Origin: JANOAR01 sp031411235
GTDB lineage: Bacteria > Verrucomicrobiota > Verrucomicrobiia > Verrucomicrobiales > Verrucomicrobiaceae
Reading direction: 5' to 3'
DNA: 17,356 bases
Assembly (NCBI GenBank): GCA_031411235.1
Contig: JANOAR010000069.1
Span: forward strand, 1-17,356
How positions within the stretch are numbered: position 1 is the first letter of the stretch; the number at the start of each line of letters is the position of its first letter. Positions 7,456 to 14,499 of the stretch are shown piece by piece. The notes beneath the pieces are model-generated. The model saw nothing but the letters and a program-made list of their open reading frames with translations, was not told where the DNA came from and did no database searches. The position numbers were made by a program, and so were the translations under genes.

Positions 7456-9834
7456 TTATTTCAGCAACCCATCCAGCCATTCATAAGCCGCTCGACGCTC
7501 GGCCTCGGGGAAGTCGTGCGGCGCATCGGGCGTCCTGAGCACGAGATTCGGCTTCGCCTTGTGGAGGGCATAGACTTCCTCGGCCTTGGCGAAGACTTTG
7601 CGCACGCCATTGAGGTCGAAGTTGCTGTCATGCAGCGGCGAGTTGGAAAAGACACCTCGCGGCGCAATGGCCGCGATGACCTCATAAAAATCGAACGGGA
7701 TTTGATCGGCATCATTGCCATACACGTCACGAATGTTCGGCATGTAGCGATCACTCGTCCACCCCGCCACCTTGCCTTGTTTGTAGTCATGGAAGGGGGT
7801 GAAACCACAGCTCGTCACCACAGCCTTCAGTCGTTCATCAAAGACCGCCGTGAAGAGCGCATTGTGTCCCCCCAGTGAGTGGCCGATCACGCCGATACTT
7901 CGTTTATTCACCTGCGGCATCGCTTCCAACAAATCAACAGCGCGAAGGTTATTCCAGATCGCCTTCATCGAACCACTGGCGCGATGCGCTCCCTGCTTTT
8001 TGAAGTCATAACCGTATTCGCCGAACGACGGATAATCCGGCACGAGACAGATATAGCCACGCTCTGCCAGCTCATGCGCATAGTGCAACGAGGGCAAGCC
8101 GCCCAGCCCCGCAGGCTCGTCCTTGCCTATCGAGGTGGTTTGGTGCAGGCACAGCATCGCAGGCGCTTGGCCGCTGGCAGGCAGCTCATTGGGAATCAGT
8201 AGCCACGCGGGCACCGCATCACCCACTTCAGCCGTATAGCGCACCTTGCGACGCACATACTTCGCCGTCTTTTCCTCAGCCACGACTTCCACATTCAGCG
8301 GAGCCCAGCGTGCCGTGTCATGCAGCGAGCCCATGACCCACTGCATATTCGCGCGAATGTGCGCCGCACGCTCCGCCCAATCTGCTGGGCTCGTCACAGG
8401 GCGCTCTTTACCACTCGCATCACGCACCACCAAGAGCTGCGCGTGGTCGGGATAAGCGATGGCTGGTAGTGCTGTTGCCACCTTCGATGGAGCCGCAGGC
8501 GATAGGAATTCCTTCGGCACAACCTCATGCACCGCCGCGATGATGCGCTCCTCCACATCGAGCGCGAACTTCGCCGGGCGATCATAATAAACCATCGCAC
8601 TCGCCCCCTCATAGCCGCCCTCCTCCAGCACACGGCGCGAGGGGATGTAGCAGGGCACATCATTGGCGTAACCATTCACCCACAGCCGTGAGCGATCATA
8701 CTCGTGTTTGAGCCGCAGCGAATAATCCACCGTGACCTCACCGGGCAAAAACACAATCGCCAGTTCACTGCCAAAACTCCAACTCTGCACGAGATAAGGC
8801 AGGTGTGTGGGGATCGCCTCACCACGATCCAGGCGGGCGAGATTTTTCTTCGCCTGGTAGGCGATTGCAGGCGTCTTCGAGGCCGCCAGCTCCAGCCACC
8901 CTTCACGCGTCGGCAGTGGCGCATAGGCCAGCTCGATGGCTTGGGTGCGACACGCCAGCGCCCCCTTCACAGGCGTCAGTTCGCCCTGCACTAGGCGTTT
9001 CGCCTCGGCTCCCAACGCCTCGCCATACTGCACCACCAGCTCCATCGTGCGGCGTGGGGTCGGGTTTTGATCCGCACCACACCCCAGAGCCGTCAGCGCC
9101 ACCGCACCGGGGAATTCACGCTGCAACGCCTCCTGCGCACAGCCCGCCCAGTCGCCATGGATCGCGTCAATGCCGATAGTCGTGCAATGGCAGGCATAGC
9201 TGGTGAAGATCGCCCGCACCTTGCCATCCGCGCCCGTGACCCGCAGCACCGGCAAATCATGGTCGATGGGTTGCAATCGGAGCCCGCGACGATTCGCCGC
9301 AAACCCCACCTTACCCACGCCCCACGCGAGCTGCGAAGGCTTGCGATCCGCCAGCGCCGCCAGGGCCACCTGCTCCATCTTATCGGTAAGTTCACGCGTG
9401 TAACGCTCGATGGCGCGCAAGTGCTCAGCCGGGATGTCCATGCCAAAGAGATTGGGCAGGATACCCAGCAGCATCGGGGCGCAGTGCGTGTGGCTAGAGG
9501 CGACCGCGAAGCGCTCACCCGTCACCTTCGACTTCGCACGGAGCCGCCGCAGCACCTCCTCGCGCATCGCCGCAGGCACGCCACAGTTGTCCACCGTCAC
9601 CAACACCGCCGGGCCTTCCTCATCGCTGCCCATGGCCAGCGCCTTGGCAAAGAGGTGCTGCGCCACCCCCTTATTTTCCTCGCGCCGATTGCCATACCCA
9701 CTCAGCCGCACCGGATACTCCGGCGTAATGTCCACCGCCGCCGCCCCCACAAGGCGTGTGTCTGCCACAGGTTTCAACTCAGCGGCAATGCTGACGATCG
9801 GGAAGAGGAGCAGGGCAAAGGACAAACGGTTCAT
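7456..9834 (-). CDS. Secreted neutral ceramidase-like / alpha-beta hydrolase fusion
   Basis: 792 residues. An N-terminal signal peptide (hydrophobic LSFALLLFPIVSIAA) places it outside the cytoplasm. Residues about 25-435 match the neutral/alkaline non-lysosomal ceramidase N-terminal domain: SHTH at 114-117 and H216 (ACHC) as zinc ligands, E366 in LPGEVT, and the late tyrosine motif YANDVPCYIPS at 389-399. In place of the family's GDVSPN nucleophile motif it has GCGADQNP at 251-258, so ceramide cleavage is not assured. Residues about 510-792 are an alpha/beta hydrolase of the dienelactone-hydrolase/acetyl-xylan-esterase type: nucleophile elbow GHSLGGH (S653), H773 in APHDFP, and an acid probably at D736 or D740. 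The two modules usually occur as separate proteins. The substrate could be a lipid amide or an acylated sugar. The gene ends 57 bases before the kinase gene on the same strand. No clear ribosome-binding site is visible; the start is set by the signal peptide. Confidence 0.87.
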   Translation of the reverse strand: MNRLSFALLLFPIVSIAAELKPVADTRLVGAAAVDITPEYPVRLSGYGNRREENKGVAQHLFAKALAMGSDEEGPAVLVTVDNCGVPAAMREEVLRRLRAKSKVTGERFAVASSHTHCAPMLLGILPNLFGMDIPAEHLRAIERYTRELTDKMEQVALAALADRKPSQLAWGVGKVGFAANRRGLRLQPIDHDLPVLRVTGADGKVRAIFTSYACHCTTIGIDAIHGDWAGCAQEALQREFPGAVALTALGCGADQNPTPRRTMELVVQYGEALGAEAKRLVQGELTPVKGALACRTQAIELAYAPLPTREGWLELAASKTPAIAYQAKKNLARLDRGEAIPTHLPYLVQSWSFGSELAIVFLPGEVTVDYSLRLKHEYDRSRLWVNGYANDVPCYIPSRRVLEEGGYEGASAMVYYDRPAKFALDVEERIIAAVHEVVPKEFLSPAAPSKVATALPAIAYPDHAQLLVVRDASGKERPVTSPADWAERAAHIRANMQWVMGSLHDTARWAPLNVEVVAEEKTAKYVRRKVRYTAEVGDAVPAWLLIPNELPASGQAPAMLCLHQTTSIGKDEPAGLGGLPSLHYAHELAERGYICLVPDYPSFGEYGYDFKKQGAHRASGSMKAIWNNLRAVDLLEAMPQVNKRSIGVIGHSLGGHNALFTAVFDERLKAVVTSCGFTPFHDYKQGKVAGWTSDRYMPNIRDVYGNDADQIPFDFYEVIAAIAPRGVFSNSPLHDSNFDLNGVRKVFAKAEEVYALHKAKPNLVLRTPDAPHDFPEAERRAAYEWLDGLLK

Positions 9835-9956
9835 AGCAGCGGCAACGAGGATGATGAGGACGCAGAAAGCGTGATTCCCCAGCCCCCATACGCGCCACCG
9901 CCGTACCGACTTGCCAGTGCCCCATCACACGCAGAAGACAGCCACTCGGAGCAGCA
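9835..9956. other. Intergenic stretch with no recognised feature
   Basis: 122 bases between the ceramidase fusion and the 36-codon ORF. No hairpin with T-run, convincing promoter or coding family was seen. Confidence 0.4.
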
Positions 9957-10067
9957 CTACGCCACGCCCTGATACAGGTACTTCTGAAACCCGGCGAACG
10001 CGTCGCCGATGGTTTGAGGATCTAGGGTCACTCGGGGCATCGTCTTCAACAAAGTCACCATTTTCAT
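9957..10067 (-). CDS. 36-residue ORF in ATGA overlap with the four-helix gene
   Basis: The start codon overlaps the stop of the preceding four-helix-bundle gene as ATGA, the usual layout for translational coupling, and the frame encodes 36 residues beginning MKMVTLLKTMPRV and ending FQKYLYQGVA. I recognise no family. It may be a true small protein, or the surviving start of a longer gene lost when the restriction locus decayed. Evidence is the overlap alone. Confidence 0.3.
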   Translation of the reverse strand: MKMVTLLKTMPRVTLDPQTIGDAFAGFQKYLYQGVA

Positions 10068-10819
10068 ACGGCTCGTGTCCCCTTGCAGTCTGGGTAGCCG
10101 GAGCAGCCCCAGAAGTCCCCCTTTGAGGACTTGCGTCGGCGCATCGGCTTGCTGCACTGCGGGCACTCGGGAGACGGTTCTGTGTTCTTCTGGCCTTCTC
10201 GCGCTTCGAGGCGCTTGGCCATGAGTCGTTCGTTGAAGCCGCCGGTTTCCTCAAAGGCTTTGCCTTGGGCTTCGATCTGGCTCTTCAGCATGTTCAGGGC
10301 GCGTCCGATGATGATGAGCATGGCGTTCGCCACCAGCACGGCGTCATCGGCATCCAGCCAGCGGGCATACTTCTTCCGCTGCTCCAGGGCATGTCTCGCG
10401 GACTGATGCACCATGTCGTCGGTGAAGGGGGCGGCATCCAGGGAGATGGCATTCACGGCCTTGGCTTCGGGGGAATGCACCGACCACGGGAGCTGCTGCC
10501 GATCCAAGATGAAGATTTCGTAGTCGCCGCGCAGCTCACTCAGGCTGGCGCGGGCCACATCGGTGAGCTTCATCTCCGTGTCCTTGGAGGTGGAGGAGCG
10601 CTCCGAGCCTTCGATGATGTTTTGGCGGCCACTCCGCGCCGCCTGAGTCATCTGGTCGTACTGGCGGCCTTTGGGGTCGTAGAATTTGGTGCCTGTTTCG
10701 CGGTGATCGAAGGTCAGAAAGCGGCGGCAGAAGCGCAGGGTTTCGAGCTGCACGACGGTGGCCAGGGTGAAGGTGTGCAGTTTGCGGAAACCACCGTGTT
10801 TGTCGAACAACTCAGGCAT
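10064..10819 (-). CDS. Four-helix-bundle protein (23S rRNA IVP / S23 family) with C-terminal topoisomerase-type zinc finger
   Basis: 251 residues. The N-terminal 110 residues match the four-helix-bundle family once named after the 23S rRNA intervening-sequence protein (QMTQAARSGRQNIIEG, then ELRGDYEIF). Residues about 115-205 fit the four-helix-bundle 'suffix' extension. Residues 219-248 form a C4 zinc ribbon like the DNA-binding repeat at the C-terminus of topoisomerase I: C219, C222, C239, C245 in CPQC and WGCSGYPDCKG. The design suggests a nucleic-acid-binding accessory protein; no catalytic motif is visible. It lies directly downstream of an hsdM remnant on the same strand, and from memory such genes often sit inside type I restriction-modification loci, so here it is probably an orphan from one. 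It looks intact. Molecular function is unknown for the family. Confidence 0.85.
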   Translation of the reverse strand: MPELFDKHGGFRKLHTFTLATVVQLETLRFCRRFLTFDHRETGTKFYDPKGRQYDQMTQAARSGRQNIIEGSERSSTSKDTEMKLTDVARASLSELRGDYEIFILDRQQLPWSVHSPEAKAVNAISLDAAPFTDDMVHQSARHALEQRKKYARWLDADDAVLVANAMLIIIGRALNMLKSQIEAQGKAFEETGGFNERLMAKRLEAREGQKNTEPSPECPQCSKPMRRRKSSKGDFWGCSGYPDCKGTRAV

Positions 10820-10834
10820 GGGAGTGGAGAGGCG

Positions 10835-10888
10835 GACAGGACTGACCGAGGTGACAGGGTTGACCGGGATGACAGGATTGACCAGGGT
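10835..10888. repeat. Three tandem copies of an 18-bp unit
   Basis: Units at 10835-10852, 10853-10870 and 10871-10888, consensus GACAGGRYTGACCRRGRT, with a partial fourth start (GAC) after. It lies just upstream of the start codon of the four-helix gene. Inverted matches to the same unit follow on the right (TTGGTCAA, GTCACCC and CCTGTCAAC between 10909 and 10935), so the array has an inverted counterpart. Confidence 0.8.
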
Positions 10889-10916
10889 GACTCCGTTGCG
10901 CCCGCAACTTGGTCAA
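10878..10916. repeat. Nested inverted repeat (potential stem-loop)
   Basis: Outer arms TTGACCA (10878-10884) and TGGTCAA (10910-10916) enclose inner arms GTTGCG (10895-10900) and CGCAAC (10903-10908) with a 2-base loop. Further pairs extend it: GGGTGAC (10885-10891) with GTCACCC (10921-10927), and TGACAGG (10870-10876) with CCTGTCA (10927-10933). It could fold upstream of the four-helix gene, or it may simply mark the turning point of the inverted 18-bp array. Confidence 0.6.
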
Positions 10917-11004
10917 AAGTGTCACCCCTGTCAACGAGGTCCTCTCGCAGCCCCCGGCCAAGGCCCGGTGCAACCGCCACGTCTTCAACGCCGCCAGCGC
11001 GGAG

Positions 11005-11083
11005 AGTCTCCCCCGCGTCAGCCAGAATCTCTGGCTGACGTTCCCCAGTCTCCCTCACGCCAGCCGAGATTCTCGGCTGAGGT
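11005..11083. repeat. Two 42-bp-spaced repeat units, each with a near-perfect palindrome
   Basis: Each unit begins AGTCTCCC (11005 and 11047) and leads into a hairpin. The first has 11-bp arms CGTCAGCCAGA / TCTGGCTGACG (11016-11026 and 11030-11040) with a 3-base loop. The second has 9-bp arms CAGCCGAGA / TCTCGGCTG (11061-11069 and 11071-11079) with a 1-base loop. The units differ inside the arms, but the changes are matched on the other side. The second unit overlaps the ragged end of the hsdM remnant. REP-like or BIME-like elements are the nearest known type. Confidence 0.75.
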
Positions 11084-11348
11084 CGTCGCCCGACAGCGCG
11101 GTGTTGTGGTCGATCTTGCCGTCCTTGCCCTTGGGCGCGGCCCATGTTTCCCAGCGGTAGGGCAGATCGAGGATGGGGCTGTATTTCTTCCCGTCGAGGG
11201 CGGCTTCGGTGGCCTTGTCGTGCTCCAGGGCGTCGAGGTATTTCAGGAAGAGCAGCCAGGAAGTCTGCTCAGTCTAGTCGAGTTCGCTGGTGCAGCCGAC
11301 GTCTTTCCAGAGGACGTCGTCGATGTTTTTGAAGGCTTGTTCAAACAT
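11055..11348 (-). pseudogene. hsdM: hsdM remnant, N-terminus of type I restriction-modification methylase, with amber stop and truncation
   Basis: From the ATG at 11348 the frame reads as the HsdM N-terminal helical domain: FEQAFKNIDDVLWKD, then CTSELD, a TAG at 11276-11274, then TEQTSWLLFLKYLDALE, KKYSPILDLPYRWETWAAP and ALSGDDL. Intact relatives have tyrosine at the TAG position, so one base change made the stop. The match ends after about 89 codons at GDDL and the frame then runs into the palindromic repeat and stops at 11055. The SAM-binding and NPPF catalytic parts of a roughly 500-residue methylase are gone, as are any hsdR and full hsdS in this window. There are thus two lesions, a nonsense mutation and a large deletion. 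The truncation shows the TAG is decay and not stop-codon reassignment. Confidence 0.88.
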
Positions 11349-11406
11349 GGGAGTTAGCTGGCGCGAAGGATGTCGGCGCGGAGGACTTCCATAGAAGCGA
11401 GGGGCG

Positions 11407-11430
11407 CTCAGAAGGACAAGACTTTCTGAG
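11407..11430 (-). terminator. Possible terminator hairpin after the aldolase gene
   Basis: Arms CTCAGAA (11407-11413) and TTCTGAG (11424-11430) with a 10-base loop begin about 25 bases after the aldolase stop on the minus strand. There is no T-run after it, so an intrinsic terminator is only a possibility. Confidence 0.3.
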
Positions 11431-11454
11431 GAAATAAGCGCAGTGCCATGCGAG

Positions 11455-12273
11455 TCAGTATGCTTTACTCGTTGGCATGGCAACGGGCTGGCCGGAGACC
11501 TCATGGAGCAGGGCATCGAATTGCGCGGCACAGTCGCATAAATGCTGGTGCAAGGCGCCGAACTCACTGCCGAAGGCGACTAACTGCGCTCCGAGTTCGA
11601 TGATGACTCGGGCATCCTCGATGGTGCCCACGGGGCGGCCCCAGGCTTTGCCATTTTTGCGGGCGGCGGCGGCGATTTTCTTTTGCACTTCCAGCATCGT
11701 GGGGTCGGTGACGGCGGCGGTGCAACCGAGGCGCAAGGACATGTCTCCAGGGCCAAGGAAGAGCACATCCACGCCTTCGACGGCGGCGATGGCATCGACG
11801 TTATCGAGAGCCTCCTGGGTTTCGATTTGCACGGTGAGGAAGGTCTCGCGATTGGCCTGCTGGGCGTAGTCTTTCGGTGCTCCGACCCAGAAGTCGGCAT
11901 CGCGCCCGCCACCGCAGAAGCCGCGATCTCCGAGCGGTGGGAACTTCACCGCTTGCACGAGGGTGCGTGCTTGGTCTGCCGTGGAGACGTGAGGGATCAT
12001 GAGTCCCGTGGCTCCATCTTCGAGCAAGCGATAGAGCGCATTTTTCTCCTTCGTCGGGGGTCGCCACAGGCAGTCTATATCCGCCGCGTGATGGCGGGCG
12101 AGCATGGCGTCGGCTTCACGCGCCTCCCAGGCACGATGCTCGGCATCGAGCCAGATACCATCGTAGTGGAAGTGGGCAGCGAGGGCCGGAAACATGGCGA
12201 TGGGGGAGCCGGTGCAGCAAACGCGGGCTACCTTGCCAGCGCGTATCTTGGCGAGTATTTTGGATTGTCTCAT
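11455..12273 (-). CDS. HpcH/HpaI family aldolase (2-keto-3-deoxy sugar-acid type)
   Basis: 272 residues, close to the usual family length, predicted cytoplasmic. Members cleave 2-keto-3-deoxy acids to pyruvate and an aldehyde using a divalent metal. The signature residues fit HpaI closely: H46 in LDAEH (base), R71 in LWRPP (pyruvate-binding arginine), E151 in VQIET and D177 in GPGDMS (metal ligands); FCGGGRDADFW at 119-129 falls where the family has its GxRG segment. Candidates include 2-dehydro-3-deoxyglucarate aldolase and 4-hydroxy-2-oxoheptanedioate aldolase; the sequence does not decide. It is divergent from the Gfo/Idh gene across 130 bases, which suggests shared control with the plus-strand carbohydrate operon. 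The ATG at 12273 is preceded by a C-run with no Shine-Dalgarno sequence. Confidence 0.9.
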   Translation of the reverse strand: MRQSKILAKIRAGKVARVCCTGSPIAMFPALAAHFHYDGIWLDAEHRAWEAREADAMLARHHAADIDCLWRPPTKEKNALYRLLEDGATGLMIPHVSTADQARTLVQAVKFPPLGDRGFCGGGRDADFWVGAPKDYAQQANRETFLTVQIETQEALDNVDAIAAVEGVDVLFLGPGDMSLRLGCTAAVTDPTMLEVQKKIAAAARKNGKAWGRPVGTIEDARVIIELGAQLVAFGSEFGALHQHLCDCAAQFDALLHEVSGQPVAMPTSKAY

Positions 12274-12403
12274 GGGGGGAATAAGGGGTTCGAGTGGGTG
12301 CGGTTGAGGTTAGCGACACTGCCTGTGACGGACGAGTTTTAGCACTTGGTCACAAAATGAAGCCAGATGAATCCGCTAGTCGCCCACTGGGGTGTGGTAA
12401 TTA
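12274..12403. promoter_or_regulatory. Divergent promoter region between the aldolase gene and the sugar operon
   Basis: 130 bases separate two divergent start codons, so at least one promoter for each direction, and any shared operator, should lie here. AT-richer patches occur at about 12335-12360 and just before the plus-strand start (GGTAATTAATG). No clear -35/-10 pair or palindromic operator could be assigned by eye. Confidence 0.45.
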
Positions 12404-13402
12404 ATGGGCTCCATGCATTCCATCCTCATCATCGGCTGTGGCAGTATCGGTGAACGACATCTCCGCTGCTTTCAGCGCACCCAGCGATGCCATGTAACGG
12501 CGTGCGATAGCAGCACCACGCTGCTGGGCCATATGCAAGAGCGCTATGCGGCCCCTGGCTATGCCTCGCTGGAGACGGCGCTGGCAGCGCAGCGATACGA
12601 TGCGGCGGTGATCTGCACACCCGCGCCGCTGCATCTGCCGATGGCGCTCACTTTGCTAAAGCAGGGTGCCCATCTGTTCATCGAAAAACCTCTCGCCATC
12701 GACTCGGCGCTGGTGCCCAAAGTCCTTGCTGCGATGGCCGAGGCCCAGCGCTTCGTCGCGGTGGCTTATGTGTATCATCTCATGCCGTGGATCGCGGGCG
12801 CACGCGACTTTTTGAACACGGGGGCACTGGGGAAAACGCTGCATACCAGCGTGGCCTCGGGCCAGCACTTCCCCACCTTTCGCCCTGCGTATCGAGACAT
12901 CTACTACGCGCGGCATGAGCAAGGCGGCGGTGCGGTGCAGGATGCGCTGACGCATCTGGTGAATACGGTGGAGTGGCTCATCGGCCCCTGCACGCGGGTC
13001 TTCTGCGACACCGCGCATCAGGCGCTGGAAGGTGTGACGGTGGAGGACACGGTGAATGTTAGCGCGAGGCATGGCGATGCCCTGGTGAGCTACGCGATGA
13101 ATCAATTCCAAGCGCCCAGTGAAACGACCATCCTCATCAACGGCGAACGTGGCAGCGTGAAAATCGAGAGCCATAACCAACGCTGGGGCGTGCTGCGGCA
13201 TGGCGAGCAGAACTGGACATGGCACACCACCCCCCCTGCGGAACGCGATGATCTTTTCACCGCCCAAGCGAATGCTTTCCTCGACGGCATCGAAGGCCGT
13301 GCGACGCCGCTGTGTAGCTTCGATGAGGCGGCTCATACGCTGAAATTCAACCAAGCCGCCCTGCGCTCAGCAGCCACCCAACTCCCTATTACCATCCCAT
13401 GA
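12404..13402 (+). CDS. Gfo/Idh/MocA family NAD(P)-dependent oxidoreductase
   Basis: 332 residues from the first ATG. A second ATG at 12413, giving MHSILIIGCGSIG, is the more typical start for the Rossmann fold; neither has a clear Shine-Dalgarno sequence. Dinucleotide motif GCGSIG is at 11-16, the conserved EKP at 94-96, and the active-site segment GGGAVQDALTH at 174-184 with D180 and H184. Members oxidise or reduce sugars, inositols and amino-sugars at one hydroxyl in the cytoplasm; the substrate is not readable from sequence. No Tat signal is present, unlike many secreted verrucomicrobial members. It is the first gene of the plus-strand operon and its stop overlaps the next start as ATGA, suggesting translational coupling with the sialidase-like protein. 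Confidence 0.9.
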   Translation: MGSMHSILIIGCGSIGERHLRCFQRTQRCHVTACDSSTTLLGHMQERYAAPGYASLETALAAQRYDAAVICTPAPLHLPMALTLLKQGAHLFIEKPLAIDSALVPKVLAAMAEAQRFVAVAYVYHLMPWIAGARDFLNTGALGKTLHTSVASGQHFPTFRPAYRDIYYARHEQGGGAVQDALTHLVNTVEWLIGPCTRVFCDTAHQALEGVTVEDTVNVSARHGDALVSYAMNQFQAPSETTILINGERGSVKIESHNQRWGVLRHGEQNWTWHTTPPAERDDLFTAQANAFLDGIEGRATPLCSFDEAAHTLKFNQAALRSAATQLPITIP

Positions 13403-14487
13403 TTGCTCACCTCCATCGCTCCATTTTCACCCTCATCCTAGGCACCGCTGCGCTGGGCGCACAGACGGAATCCGCGCCGCCCACAATGCAGCGCTTCATC
13501 GGCATCGACAACGTCTGCGCCTGGCCCAACCTCACACTCATGCCGGATGGCAGCATCAATACCACCATCTTCGGCAAGCCCAGCCACGGCCAGATGGAAG
13601 GAGCAGCCGAGTGTTGGAACAGCCCGAATGGCGAGTTCTGGACTAAGCGCGGCGTCCCCGCACCGAATGAGCCGCAGACCAATCGCATGAACGTCGCCGC
13701 TGGCCTCGCGAAGAATGGCGACCTGCTCGTGCTCTGCTCCGGCTGGACGGATGTGAAACAACCGCAGCGCCCCAAACAGGCCGGGTTTCGCGATGACATC
13801 CTGAGCAACTGGGTCTGCCGTAGCAGCGATGGCGGCAAGACGTGGTCCATCATCAAGGAGTTCACCGCCCCCGACGCAGGCTGGACGCACTACATCCCGT
13901 TTGGCGACATCAAACAAGGCGCGGACGGGGCGCTGCATGTCTCATGCTACGGCGGCGAATTCACTGACCCCAGCAAGAGCACGAAGACGAAGGGTTATCG
14001 CTCGTGGCACTTCCGCAGTGACGACGATGGCAAGTCCTGGCAACGCACGAGCATCATACACAAGACCGGCAACGAAACCACCCTCCTGCATCTCGGTGGC
14101 CAGCGCTGGATGGCTGCCGCACGCGAGACGGCGATGGATCTCTTCATCTCCGCAGACGACGGCGCGACCTGGGGCGAGCCGCAGCGTGTTACGGCGAAAA
14201 ATGAGATCAACGGCCATCTCCTTCGCCTCAAAGACAACCGCCTGCTACTCGCCTACGGCAGCCGTATCAAAACCAAGACGGGCGTGCTGGCCAAGCTGAG
14301 CAGCGATGAAGGCAAGACCTGGGGCGAGCCGCTGCGCCTCACTAACACGCTGGAATCCGACTGCGGCTACCCCAGCAGCGTGCAGCGTGCGGATGGCAAA
14401 ATCGTCACAGCTTGGTATTCCAAAACTAGCCTCAACCACGAGCGCTACCACATGGGCGTCGCGGTGTGGGAAGCGCCGCAGCCATGA
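13399..14487 (+). CDS. Secreted Asp-box (BNR) sialidase-like protein
   Basis: 362 residues. A signal peptide (hydrophobic IFTLILGTAALGA) suggests export. The rest is a predicted six-bladed beta-propeller with four Asp-boxes: SSDGGKTW (142-149), SDDDGKSW (207-214), SADDGATW (251-258) and SSDEGKTW (301-308). Asp-boxes mark the sialidase fold but are structural, so enzymatic sialidase activity is not proven; the catalytic arginine triad and Tyr/Glu pair were not assigned with confidence. Similar proteins in Planctomycetota and Verrucomicrobiota are annotated as exo-alpha-sialidases or glycosyl hydrolases. The start ATG overlaps the stop of the Gfo/Idh gene (ATGA), which fixes the start. It is followed by a mini-ORF and two GH32-like genes. 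Confidence 0.82.
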   Translation: MIAHLHRSIFTLILGTAALGAQTESAPPTMQRFIGIDNVCAWPNLTLMPDGSINTTIFGKPSHGQMEGAAECWNSPNGEFWTKRGVPAPNEPQTNRMNVAAGLAKNGDLLVLCSGWTDVKQPQRPKQAGFRDDILSNWVCRSSDGGKTWSIIKEFTAPDAGWTHYIPFGDIKQGADGALHVSCYGGEFTDPSKSTKTKGYRSWHFRSDDDGKSWQRTSIIHKTGNETTLLHLGGQRWMAAARETAMDLFISADDGATWGEPQRVTAKNEINGHLLRLKDNRLLLAYGSRIKTKTGVLAKLSSDEGKTWGEPLRLTNTLESDCGYPSSVQRADGKIVTAWYSKTSLNHERYHMGVAVWEAPQP

Positions 14488-14499
14488 GTGAAGGGCACC

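Noticed and set aside
9067..9972. 301-codon plus-strand ORF
   Set aside because: Antisense to the ceramidase domain, which has clear zinc-ligand and signal-peptide evidence; the ORF product has no recognisable motif.
11005..11083. CRISPR array
   Set aside because: Only two units at 42-bp spacing, with variation inside the palindrome and no regular unique spacers or cas genes. A REP-like repeat fits better.
10714..11145. 143-codon minus-strand ORF across the repeat region, and a 257-codon plus-strand ORF at 10265-11038
   Set aside because: They run through tandem repeats, palindromes and the opposite strand of the four-helix and hsdM sequences; products lack family signals.
11274..11276. TAG read as a sense codon (stop reassignment or programmed readthrough)
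   Set aside because: The same gene is also truncated after about 89 codons, so the amber codon is simply part of gene decay.
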